From contig JABMMT010000222.1 in the NCBI GenBank assembly GCA_013205155.1, positions 1 through 9,258 on the forward strand: a stretch of DNA of 9,258 nucleotides, in the 5' to 3' direction. Shown here one piece after another: positions 1-5,949 of this stretch. Within the stretch, counting starts at the first letter, position 1, and each line of letters starts with the position of its first letter. The notes below the pieces were generated by a model that was not told the origin of the DNA, made no database searches, and saw nothing but the letters and a program-made list of their open reading frames with translations. A program made the position numbers and the translations under genes. This stretch comes from Betaproteobacteria bacterium. GTDB taxonomy: Bacteria; Pseudomonadota; Gammaproteobacteria; Burkholderiales; Burkholderiaceae.

Positions 1-1
1 A

Positions 2-256
2 AGAGCGTATGTTCCCTCAAAGAGAAAAGTAGTTCTTTTGGCAGAAGCCTTTACGGCGATCTCTAAAATATTTTCTAAGCAGCATCAGGTTGATGCCGAT
101 AAAGCCATTCAATATCTGGTAAACGCAGTAATTGAAGTGCCACATGAAAAGCGTTTTGATGGAACAACGCATGATCATTTATTGTGGTTCGTTGATCTCA
201 TGGAGCGACAAGAGCGTCGTCGTAATCCCCGTACTCATGGTAGAGCTCTACAGTAG
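2..256 (+). CDS. 3' end of an unrecognised protein-coding gene (cut by left edge)
   Basis: The reading frame is open from base 2 and ends at TAG 254-256, so about 84 C-terminal residues are visible. A TTG at 38-40 could be read as a start, but the frame continues upstream without a stop and no good ribosome binding site precedes it, so a truncated longer gene is more likely. The peptide is soluble, charged and probably mainly helical. It has a run of alternating Ala/Ile/Lys residues, the segment VIEVPHEKRFDGTTHDHLLW, and a basic tail rich in Arg ending RALQ. I do not recognise the family and assign no function. It is convergent with crtC (18 nt between stop codons), so it marks the left boundary of the carotenoid operon and need not belong to the photosynthesis genes. 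Confidence 0.55.
   Translation, partial: RAYVPSKRKVVLLAEAFTAISKIFSKQHQVDADKAIQYLVNAVIEVPHEKRFDGTTHDHLLWFVDLMERQERRRNPRTHGRALQ
240..251. repeat. 12-bp perfect palindrome at the convergent gene ends
   Basis: GTAGAGCTCTAC is a perfect palindrome in the last codons of the left-edge gene, 24 nt from the crtC stop. It is followed by two copies of AGTAGCT nine bases apart (252-258, 261-267). No T-tract follows on either strand and a perfect palindrome has no loop, so it is not a convincing intrinsic terminator. It may be incidental or form part of a weak convergent transcription end. Confidence 0.3.
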
Positions 257-274
257 CTGTAGTAGCTATTTTAG

Positions 275-1495
275 TTACCAAGTCCTACGCGGCATTCTCC
301 AGGGAAGCATGAGCTGGGTTGCAACCGAAGTCAACTTTGGTACATTTAAGGTCTCATGAAAAGAGACCACTTTCTCGCCCAATAGCTCAGAATTTAAAAC
401 AGAGCGAGTATAAAAAGGCGTATTTTCTAACATTTGCACGACTTCTAAGCCTTCAGACCTTTGATTACGCATGTGTCCCTGAATTCCCCAGATAGTTTTT
501 GGTAGCGCTTGCCTTGGCGGAGCTTCGAAATGATCAATCGTGCCATTCGGATTAAAAGTGAGCGCTAATATTTTTTCTTGAGCATTTTTTTCCCGCACAT
601 CATAAATGACCGAAGTTCTGCCGCCACTCATTTCTGCTCTAGACCAATCCCATTCATGAAAAGATTCACTGATAGGTTCATTACCTTCATTTGAATCTAA
701 ATAAGCATTACCTTCCCATTGCAAGTCGGGAGAATTTAAGCACACCTTGACGCGTGCTGAAGGTGCAAGAGGCCCCCAACGATGCTTGCCTGCTGCATCT
801 AGAGGCGTACTAAAGTTAAATAGGGTGTTTGGGTAGAGCTCAACAGTGCCTGCAACTTTTTGCCCAAAAGGAACTGCACGCTCTTGTATCTGAACAATCA
901 GCTTATTGCCATCCCAACGCAGATTACTTGGACCAATGACAAATTCAGATGAGCTACGAGAAATTTGTTTTTCACCACGTTCTGTCATTGCCCAGCGATT
1001 TTTCCCTTTGCTGTAAATAGCAACGTTGAGTGAGCAATAATTTTCAGGATTCACTAAGGCCTGGCCTCTTCTAGCCCACGCATAGTAGGGTGAAAATACA
1101 CTACCAACAAATGCGATTAAGACAATGCCGTGTTTCCCATCATCACTTAGAGCATCGATGTACCACCAGAGATAAGCGTTCTTCCCGACAGCTTGGTCAA
1201 ACCGAGGTGTGCCATCAGGGTTGCGGCCGCCATGCGCCCCGATAGGGCTGCCATCGGAACTCCCGGTCCCGGATGCACGCTGCCCCCCGCTAGATAAAGA
1301 CCCGGAATCGGGCTTTGTGCTGAAGCTCGCCCAAAAGTTTCCATCCATCCATGGTTGGCTTGGCCATAGAGGGCTCCGCCCGTTGCCGGAAAGAGCTGGT
1401 TGAAAATAGCGGGTGTCGTACGGTGACATATTGCGCTGCCCAAATCGATGTTCAAACCACATTGTTGCAGAAGACCAAAGGTTTCGTGTTCGCAT
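275..1495 (-). CDS. crtC: CrtC, acyclic carotenoid 1,2-hydratase (hydroxyneurosporene synthase)
   Basis: CrtC adds water across the terminal C1-C2 double bond of neurosporene or lycopene, giving the 1-hydroxy carotenoids of the spheroidene/spirilloxanthin pathway. It is cofactor-free and membrane-associated. The family hallmark IAFVGSVFSPYYAWARR is present (residues 127-143), preceded by WWYIDALSDDGKHG. Residues H238-x-W240 and Y265-x-D267 reproduce the spacing of the catalytic His239/Trp241/Tyr266/Asp268 reported for Rubrivivax gelatinosus CrtC. Start choice is difficult. Recognisable CrtC sequence begins near PRFDQ (residue 97), inside the end of crtD, and no ATG, GTG, TTG or CTG lies in frame between there and ATG 1348. 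ATG 1495 is the best start because AGGA at 1505-1508 precedes it by 9 nt, and because residue numbers then match the R. gelatinosus numbering within one. This makes a 349-nt overlap with crtD. Function is near certain; the N-terminus is not. Confidence 0.93.
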   Translation of the reverse strand: MRTRNLWSSATMWFEHRFGQRNMSPYDTRYFQPALSGNGRSPLWPSQPWMDGNFWASFSTKPDSGSLSSGGQRASGTGSSDGSPIGAHGGRNPDGTPRFDQAVGKNAYLWWYIDALSDDGKHGIVLIAFVGSVFSPYYAWARRGQALVNPENYCSLNVAIYSKGKNRWAMTERGEKQISRSSSEFVIGPSNLRWDGNKLIVQIQERAVPFGQKVAGTVELYPNTLFNFSTPLDAAGKHRWGPLAPSARVKVCLNSPDLQWEGNAYLDSNEGNEPISESFHEWDWSRAEMSGGRTSVIYDVREKNAQEKILALTFNPNGTIDHFEAPPRQALPKTIWGIQGHMRNQRSEGLEVVQMLENTPFYTRSVLNSELLGEKVVSFHETLNVPKLTSVATQLMLPWRMPRRTW

Positions 1496-2712
1496 TGTTC
1501 GATTTCCTGGGCATTAAATTCAGATTGATCACCTTTAGCTGGGGCATTCACCAGACAGAGTAGTCTTTGTAAGTCAGGTTTGGCTTGGTAGCTATCTCCT
1601 TGATCTTGGGCGCAGACATAGACGGTGGGTTTACGAGGAAGGCGGCCCCTATTAAAGATATCGTCAAACTCAGCCTGATAGTTTTGATTAAAGAAAACAT
1701 TGTGACGGACCAATGGAAAGTCATCTGCTTTGCCGTTTATTGACCAAGTGATAGCAGAAAGCGATCTCTTAGCAGGTGAGGGCGGAGCCATCTTTGTATT
1801 GAATGCTTTGATTCCTTCTGCATTGAGTAGGCCAGTTTGGAGTGCCGCAAGATCGCCATTGAAAATAACGTGATCTGAATAGAGCAGGGTTCCATCTGTT
1901 AATCGAACGCCGCCGACCTTACCATTCTTAAGTAGGATTTCTTCGCAAGCTTTGCCAGTCAAAAATTGCACACCTTTATCTTGCGCTAACTTACGAATGG
2001 CCTTAACGAGGCTATACATACCGCCTTCAATTGCCCATACTCCTTGCGTTTCAACATCAGCAATCAGCATCAGGGTGGCAGGGGCTTGATAGGGTGAGGA
2101 GCCGCAGTAGGTAGCATAACGACCAAACAATTGGTGCAATCTAGGATCATGGAAATAATTACCCAAGGATTTCCAGAGGGTATTAAATAAGCCAATGTCG
2201 TATAAGACTTTGGAGCCAGCAATTCCTAAGTCAGCAATCATGCCGCCAAAGTTTGGCTTAGCTGAGAGCATATAAGGCTTTTCAAGCGCCCTGTAGAGAT
2301 CACGGCATTGGGCAGAAAATTGGAGAAATCGTTTTGCTTCTGCAGGAGAAGAAAACTCTGCAATCGCTTGAGCTGACTGTTCGGTATTGGAGAATAAATC
2401 CAATCTTTCATCTTTACTCCAGGCGTGTCTCGCGAGGATATTGAGTTTTTCCAACCTTAATTCTGACTCTAAAGTGGTGCCTGCTTTTTCAAAGAGAGCA
2501 TCAAATACCCAGCGCATCGTAAAGACAGTAGGGCCAGAGTCAATGGGTGCAGGTGCTAGAGGATCATCAGAGCAATTGATTTGACGAATCTTGCCACCAA
2601 CTTGAGCTTCTTTTTCTACCAAAATAACCTCAATGCCAGATGAGGCAAGATCAAGGGCACAGGTGAGTCCACCAATACCTCCTCCAATAATAATAACGGG
2701 GGTCTTAGCCAA
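1147..2712 (-). CDS. crtD: CrtD, hydroxyneurosporene/methoxyneurosporene 3,4-desaturase
   Basis: CrtD is an FAD-dependent carotenoid desaturase of the CrtI family that introduces the C3-C4 double bond after CrtC hydration, on the way to spheroidene. With the TTG start the protein has 521 residues, slightly longer than usual. The dinucleotide-binding motif is VIIIGGGIGG (residues 6-15), with the acidic residue ending beta-2 at E33 (ILVE). DSGPTVF follows at 58-64, and the signature AGGSVHPGPGVPMAALSGR lies near residues 475-493. TTG 2712 is preferred over ATG 2745 because GGAAGGG (2721-2727) sits 8 nt upstream and the resulting N-terminus MAKTPVIIIGGG is typical of the family. The TTG overlaps the crtA stop by 8 nt, implying translational coupling. 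The last 22 or so residues (from AHLGL on) extend past the conserved end, and the final 116 codons are shared in another frame with the long form of crtC. Confidence 0.94.
   Translation of the reverse strand: MAKTPVIIIGGGIGGLTCALDLASSGIEVILVEKEAQVGGKIRQINCSDDPLAPAPIDSGPTVFTMRWVFDALFEKAGTTLESELRLEKLNILARHAWSKDERLDLFSNTEQSAQAIAEFSSPAEAKRFLQFSAQCRDLYRALEKPYMLSAKPNFGGMIADLGIAGSKVLYDIGLFNTLWKSLGNYFHDPRLHQLFGRYATYCGSSPYQAPATLMLIADVETQGVWAIEGGMYSLVKAIRKLAQDKGVQFLTGKACEEILLKNGKVGGVRLTDGTLLYSDHVIFNGDLAALQTGLLNAEGIKAFNTKMAPPSPAKRSLSAITWSINGKADDFPLVRHNVFFNQNYQAEFDDIFNRGRLPRKPTVYVCAQDQGDSYQAKPDLQRLLCLVNAPAKGDQSEFNAQEIEQCEHETFGLLQQCGLNIDLGSAICHRTTPAIFNQLFPATGGALYGQANHGWMETFGRASAQSPIPGLYLAGGSVHPGPGVPMAALSGRMAAATLMAHLGLTKLSGRTLISGGTSML
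1505..1508 (-). promoter_or_regulatory. Candidate Shine-Dalgarno for the long crtC start
   Basis: On the minus strand AGGA lies 9 nt upstream of ATG 1495, inside crtD coding sequence. The other in-frame starts (ATG 1462, 1429 and 1348) have no comparable purine-rich element. An in-frame TAA at 1514-1516 closes the frame just upstream, so 1495 is the longest possible ATG start. Confidence 0.4.
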
Positions 2713-3391
2713 GAGTGCGACCCTTCCAGCTACCAAACGCATCAAAAGGTTGATAGCGTGAAAACATCGATTCAGAAAAGTAGTTGCCGTTCATCGATGC
2801 GCGAATGGCGGCTTGATGAGCACCTTGTCTAGCATAGTGATCCATCGCTGCTTGAGACTCCCATATGGTAAAGGTCGCCTGACGAAAAAATGGTGCTTCA
2901 CCAATGCCGGCAGCAATAATGCAACCAGCTGATTTCTCAAGAGAGATTTCTGCTGCAGGCTCTCTACTCCAGAATTCCAGACAATTTAGCGGTTTAATTG
3001 ACGCTCTGGTAATCGAAACAATCGGGCCTGATATGGGTGTGTCAACAGTAATTTGCGGAACAAAGCCTGACCACTGACCTTTGATTGAATAGGTCTTGAG
3101 TTTTACAGAAAAAAATTCATTAGCATGTGACCTGTACCACTGAATGAGCTTTGAAGATGCATAAAATGTTTCAGCACTAGTAATATCTTTAAAGACACAA
3201 AAAAGTGCCTGATGGGTGCCACTTGGGCGGAATGAGAAACCACCATTTTTTCCTGAGCCCATATGTTTGTAGAACTCAAGACCTGGCGTCGACCAAAGCC
3301 AAAGCCTTGCAAACATGAGCCTTAAAATACCGCTGAATTTTGCTGATGACTGGATATCTACAAGAACCATCAGTGCAACTTGACTACTCAT
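2705..3391 (-). CDS. crtA: CrtA, spheroidene monooxygenase
   Basis: CrtA is the heme-containing oxygenase that introduces the C2 keto group converting spheroidene to spheroidenone when oxygen is present. The 228-residue product has the family blocks in order: GLEFYKHMGSG (37-47) with FSFRPSGTHQALFCVF (52-67); an LKTYSIKGQWSGF block (98-110); TRASIKPLNCLEFW (128-141); and the highly conserved C-terminal GEAPFFRQATFTIWES (164-179), followed by YARQGAHQAAIRA and YFSE-MF. ATG 3391 is chosen, though a GTG immediately upstream (3394) could add one residue. It starts 10 nt after the ppsR stop and overlaps crtD by 8 nt, so it lies inside the ppaA-ppsR-crtA-crtD-crtC operon. Its presence suggests a spheroidene/spheroidenone carotenoid set. 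The earlier genes crtI, crtB and crtF are not in this window. Confidence 0.93.
   Translation of the reverse strand: MSSQVALMVLVDIQSSAKFSGILRLMFARLWLWSTPGLEFYKHMGSGKNGGFSFRPSGTHQALFCVFKDITSAETFYASSKLIQWYRSHANEFFSVKLKTYSIKGQWSGFVPQITVDTPISGPIVSITRASIKPLNCLEFWSREPAAEISLEKSAGCIIAAGIGEAPFFRQATFTIWESQAAMDHYARQGAHQAAIRASMNGNYFSESMFSRYQPFDAFGSWKGRTLG
2721..2727 (-). promoter_or_regulatory. Ribosome binding site fixing the crtD TTG start
   Basis: On the minus strand GGAAGGG precedes TTG 2712 with an 8-nt spacer, inside the last codons of crtA. It argues against ATG 2745, which would add eleven residues ahead of the normal family N-terminus. Confidence 0.6.
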
Positions 3392-3401
3392 CACTGACTT
3401 T

Positions 3402-4814
3402 CTAATTAATATCCTTATTGAGGTCTACGAGACCATATTTTCTTAGTTTGATGTATAGACTTTGTCTCGATAGTCCCAAGATTTCTGAAGCAGAAACACG
3501 ATTATCTTGAGTCAGATCTAAGGCGGCTTTGATGCAGAGCTGCTCAATTAAGTCGGTTGTTTCAGCTAGGATATCTTTCAGGGGAACTTTTCCAACTAGC
3601 ATCGACAACTCTTGAGAGCTGCGTACGAGTTTTTTGTCGATACGTGCGCCTTTATTTTGTCTCGAATCTACTTGGCGAAAGATCATGCCAATACAGGCGC
3701 GTGGTTGCGCTACAGATACTGCAGAAATATCAACCAACTTAATGCTACTAGTAGCGTTAGTGATCGAAGAGACGCAAGATTGTGAGCTAGCCTTGCCTCT
3801 CAAGGATTGCATCATGTGATCAAAATCGGTTCTCTCTGGCCCTAAATAATTTCTGATATTGGCGCCAATGAGGTCTTGTTCGCCCCTAGTGGCGCTCAAT
3901 TTATTAAAGGCTTTATTCGCCTTCAGAATCAGACCTTCTGGGGTGCAAACGATAAAACCATAGGCGTTATTTTCAATGGCTTTAATGGTTAACGAGTCAG
4001 CCTCTAATAGGCTAGATGCTTTTGCTGAATCCAGCGGCTTCAGATTCAGCAGTAAGTAGGGAAACCCACTGTTTATAAAGGAGGTTACACTGATTTGAAT
4101 TGCTTCGCCATTACTAAGTAATGTTTTTAGGATGCTAGGCTCGTCTGTGTCTTGAACGCCTTGCAGAAAATGGGTGACCTTGCTTATTTCATCACCAGGT
4201 AAGAGCGATAGAAGCGATTTTCCAATGCAATTATTTTTAGCTAGTAGCAGTTGCTTAATAGCAATTCTGTTCATCTCAACTATTGGGTATGCATCATCTA
4301 CTTTAACGATAACGATAGACTCTGTACCAATTTCAAAGATAGATCGAAACCGTTCTTCTAGCTGGCTTATTTGTAGATAATTTTGACTAATCTCTTTTTG
4401 GGCTGAAACTAAATTTTGCTGCAAGCGAGAGACCTCTGTGATGTCTCTGCCAATAACAATAATCTTTTTATTCGACGATGTTTTGATGGAAGCGCACATC
4501 ATTGGCAATGCTACATTTCTCTCGTTGCCAATCATATTAATTTGTCTAAACTTAGAGATGGTATCTGGGCTGGCATCGTCTAGCAAGCTCTGAACTTTTT
4601 TTCTGCTATCAGGCTCTACTACTTCTGACCATTTCTTCCCAATCATATCGTCGGAAATTAGTTTGGCTAAATTTTTATTATCAGAGTAAATGTCTTGTAT
4701 CGACCCTAAGTCATCTAAAACAAAGGAGATATCTGCCGATGCTTGGGCTATCTGGCTGAGCTCTTTCCCGCTTAATTCAGCAAAGAGTTTGTCTGGATAA
4801 TATGAAATGGGCAT
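3402..4814 (-). CDS. ppsR: PpsR/CrtJ, PAS-domain photosynthesis gene repressor
   Basis: PpsR represses bch, crt and antenna genes under oxidising or high-light conditions by binding pairs of TGT-N12-ACA sites. The 470-residue length matches the family. Visible parts are an N-terminal PAS domain (about 16-128), a Gln-rich coiled linker (about 128-155, VSRLQQNLVSAQKEISQNYL), PAS1 (about 156-262), PAS2 (about 275-382) and a C-terminal Fis-type HTH (about 422-462). The HTH carries EQLCIKAALDLTQDNR and ASEILGLSRQSLYIKLRKYGL. C427 lies in the HTH at the position of the redox cysteine C420/C424 of CrtJ/PpsR. The other known redox cysteine, at the end of PAS1, is not evident: residues 252-262 read PYLLLNLKPLD. 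ATG 4814 is one nucleotide past the ppaA stop with no strong SD, so translation is probably coupled to ppaA. Confidence 0.93.
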   Translation of the reverse strand: MPISYYPDKLFAELSGKELSQIAQASADISFVLDDLGSIQDIYSDNKNLAKLISDDMIGKKWSEVVEPDSRKKVQSLLDDASPDTISKFRQINMIGNERNVALPMMCASIKTSSNKKIIVIGRDITEVSRLQQNLVSAQKEISQNYLQISQLEERFRSIFEIGTESIVIVKVDDAYPIVEMNRIAIKQLLLAKNNCIGKSLLSLLPGDEISKVTHFLQGVQDTDEPSILKTLLSNGEAIQISVTSFINSGFPYLLLNLKPLDSAKASSLLEADSLTIKAIENNAYGFIVCTPEGLILKANKAFNKLSATRGEQDLIGANIRNYLGPERTDFDHMMQSLRGKASSQSCVSSITNATSSIKLVDISAVSVAQPRACIGMIFRQVDSRQNKGARIDKKLVRSSQELSMLVGKVPLKDILAETTDLIEQLCIKAALDLTQDNRVSASEILGLSRQSLYIKLRKYGLVDLNKDIN

Positions 4815-4815
4815 C

Positions 4816-5655
4816 TTAATTTAAGGTGGCTTTTTGTTCTTTTAAGTACGAAACTTTTTTAATGGCCTCTTCGGCTGTGAGCTCGCAAACATCTGCAGAA
4901 CACTTTTGAATCAGTTCCGGTTTGAAATCGAATAACGGGCCACCTGCCATTGTCAGTATCCCCTTGTTTTTTGATACCTTTTTTACTTCATTCAGCAATG
5001 TTTCCATAGTACCCCATTGATTCTCACAGGAGATAGAAATTGCTAATAAATCATAGGCTTGTGAACAAACACGTTCCTTGAGCTGGGCGCTGGTCATTTC
5101 AATTTCGACCGTCGTATTCCAACCATTCAGTTTAAAAAATTCACCCATGATCAGAATGCCTAAGGTGTGTTGTGATCCTGGTGCATTGATTAGAAGAGCA
5201 TTTCCCTGGAACTCAGAGAGTTTGCCTTGGCTCATAAAGGCAGGGCTTAGTTGGTGGATCAGATTCTGGGCTCGACCTAGGGCCAAAGTCACTTCTGTAA
5301 AGCTATTTTCATCACTTTCCCAGAGCTGTTGCAAGCGCCTAGTCGATGCTGGAATCAGATTCATGTAGAGCGATACAAGACTGTGCCCCGATTTTTGCAT
5401 TCGATCAATAAAGGTAAAGCAGTCCGCTATGGGGCCATCTAGCAAAGTCTGGCAAAAATCGACAATTTCTGTCTGCTTTACCTCGATATTATTAGCTTGG
5501 CTGTCAGCTACCTGATTGGCTGATTCCAGCTTATGCCCCATCAGTAAGCGGGGGATGATTTCTGACTCTATGGTTTTGTTGAGCCAATGCATCATTTCTG
5601 CACTATCTAATTCACCTAAATTAGACTGGTATGTTTTTTTCAGCGAGTCCGACAA
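4816..5655 (-). CDS. ppaA: PpaA/AerR, cobalamin-binding antirepressor of PpsR
   Basis: PpaA/AerR proteins bind vitamin B12 (light-sensitive adenosyl- or hydroxo-cobalamin) and interact with PpsR/CrtJ, linking light and B12 status to photosynthesis gene control. The 279-residue product has an N-terminal helical region (about 60-140) containing the cap-like motif LWESDENSFTEVTLALGRAQ (110-129, W111). The B12-binding Rossmann-like domain (about 150-270) carries GSQHTLG with H163 as the probable lower axial ligand, then LLAISISCENQW and AGGPLF. The start is TTG 5655: AGGAGA at 5662-5667 lies 6 nt upstream, and the nearby ATG 5662 is in the wrong frame. It is the first gene of the leftward operon and abuts ppsR by one nucleotide. 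Met21 and Met22 could give a shorter form like the short AerR isoform of Rhodobacter capsulatus, but no clear ribosome binding site supports this. Confidence 0.9.
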   Translation of the reverse strand: MSDSLKKTYQSNLGELDSAEMMHWLNKTIESEIIPRLLMGHKLESANQVADSQANNIEVKQTEIVDFCQTLLDGPIADCFTFIDRMQKSGHSLVSLYMNLIPASTRRLQQLWESDENSFTEVTLALGRAQNLIHQLSPAFMSQGKLSEFQGNALLINAPGSQHTLGILIMGEFFKLNGWNTTVEIEMTSAQLKERVCSQAYDLLAISISCENQWGTMETLLNEVKKVSKNKGILTMAGGPLFDFKPELIQKCSADVCELTAEEAIKKVSYLKEQKATLN

Positions 5656-5661
5656 AGCCCA

Positions 5662-5667
5662 TCTCCT
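5662..5667 (-). promoter_or_regulatory. Strong Shine-Dalgarno fixing the ppaA TTG start
   Basis: On the minus strand AGGAGA lies 6 nt upstream of TTG 5655. This is the best ribosome binding site in the window and shows that a non-ATG start is used for the first gene of the operon. Confidence 0.7.
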
Positions 5668-5785
5668 AATGATGCGGTAATTGAGACAAATTATGGGTGC
5701 TTAATACGGCCATCAAAATGCTGCACCGCAAAAAATAAATCACCTTTCCCCCCCTTAAAAGGAGCCATTTGCTAATAGACCTATT

Positions 5786-5801
5786 TGGCATTCTTTTTGC
5801 A
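5786..5801 (+). promoter_or_regulatory. Sigma-54-like -24/-12 promoter element toward bchF
   Basis: TGGCATTCTTTTTGCA matches the RpoN consensus TGGCACG-N4-TTGCW at all positions except C and G after TGGCA. The obligatory GG (5787-5788) and GC (5799-5800) are separated by exactly 10 nt. It would start transcription near 5812, giving a leader of about 138 nt that includes all three dyads. No enhancer-binding-protein site was identified, so a chance match in AT-rich DNA remains possible. Confidence 0.35.
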
Positions 5802-5835
5802 TAAATTGCCATAGGGAAACTACTAGTAATAGGGT

Positions 5836-5849
5836 TACCCCGAGGGGTA
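5836..5849. promoter_or_regulatory. 14-bp GC-rich inverted repeat, possible operator
   Basis: TACCCC-GA-GGGGTA is a perfect inverted repeat with a 2-nt centre, overlapped on its left by a second small dyad GGGT-T-ACCC (5832-5840). It stands out as GC-rich in an AT-rich region. The short centre favours a protein-binding dyad over an RNA hairpin. The regulator is unknown. Confidence 0.4.
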
Positions 5850-5864
5850 TATTTTACTAAATAT

Positions 5865-5882
5865 CGTAAACTTTGATTTACA
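5865..5882. promoter_or_regulatory. Candidate PpsR/CrtJ operator (near TGT-N12-ACA)
   Basis: On the minus strand the 18-mer reads TGTAAATCAAAGTTTACG. That is TGT-N12-ACA with a single mismatch (ACG), built on a symmetric GTAAA-N6-TTTAC core. It lies 68 nt upstream of bchF, as expected for a PpsR site, and PpsR is encoded by the divergent operon. I found no second full site at the usual spacing, so cooperative binding would need a weaker partner. Confidence 0.45.
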
Positions 5883-5901
5883 CTTTTTGACTTTAAAAGT
5901 G
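5881..5901. repeat. Perfect 7-bp inverted repeat CACTTTT-N7-AAAAGTG
   Basis: Arms at 5881-5887 and 5895-5901 flank TGACTTT. It abuts the candidate PpsR operator and includes a possible -35 (TTGACT, 5887-5892). It could be an operator covering a promoter or a weak leader hairpin, and it is too AT-rich to be a terminator. Confidence 0.35.
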
Positions 5902-5949
5902 CAGTAGCCATTGTTTAAATGATGTTTTAGAAAGTTCAGCAGACTGTAG

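Larger units (their letters stand above)
5656..5949. promoter_or_regulatory. Divergent control region between ppaA and bchF (294 nt)
   Basis: This is the only sizeable gap in the window and must hold the promoters of both operons. It contains a C7 tract (5748-5754), a sigma-54-like element pointing at bchF, an overlapping set of dyads at 5836-5849, 5865-5882 and 5881-5901, and AT-rich flanks. A possible sigma-70 promoter for ppaA on the minus strand pairs TTGATG (5711-5716) with CATAAT (5690-5695), but the 15-nt spacer is short. A possible -35 for bchF, TTGACT (5887-5892), has no convincing -10. No Shine-Dalgarno of note precedes bchF ATG 5950. No protein gene is supported here: the minus-strand frame that crosses the gap shows no family features. 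Confidence 0.75.

Noticed and set aside
240..267. Bidirectional terminator between the left-edge gene and crtC
   Set aside because: The palindrome is loopless and no T-tract follows on either strand; kept only as a repeat.
1147..1495. Frameshift error joining crtD and crtC
   Set aside because: CrtD keeps its conserved C-terminus in frame up to its own stop, and CrtC keeps its conserved motifs in the other frame. Removing one base would damage one of the two, so a true overlap is more likely.
5078..5368. 96-codon plus-strand frame inside ppaA
   Set aside because: Shadow of ppaA, which has the B12-binding motif and a strong ribosome binding site on the other strand.
5666..5911. 81-codon minus-strand frame across the ppaA-bchF gap
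   Set aside because: It covers the promoter and operator region, has no family resemblance, and would sit on the regulatory dyads.
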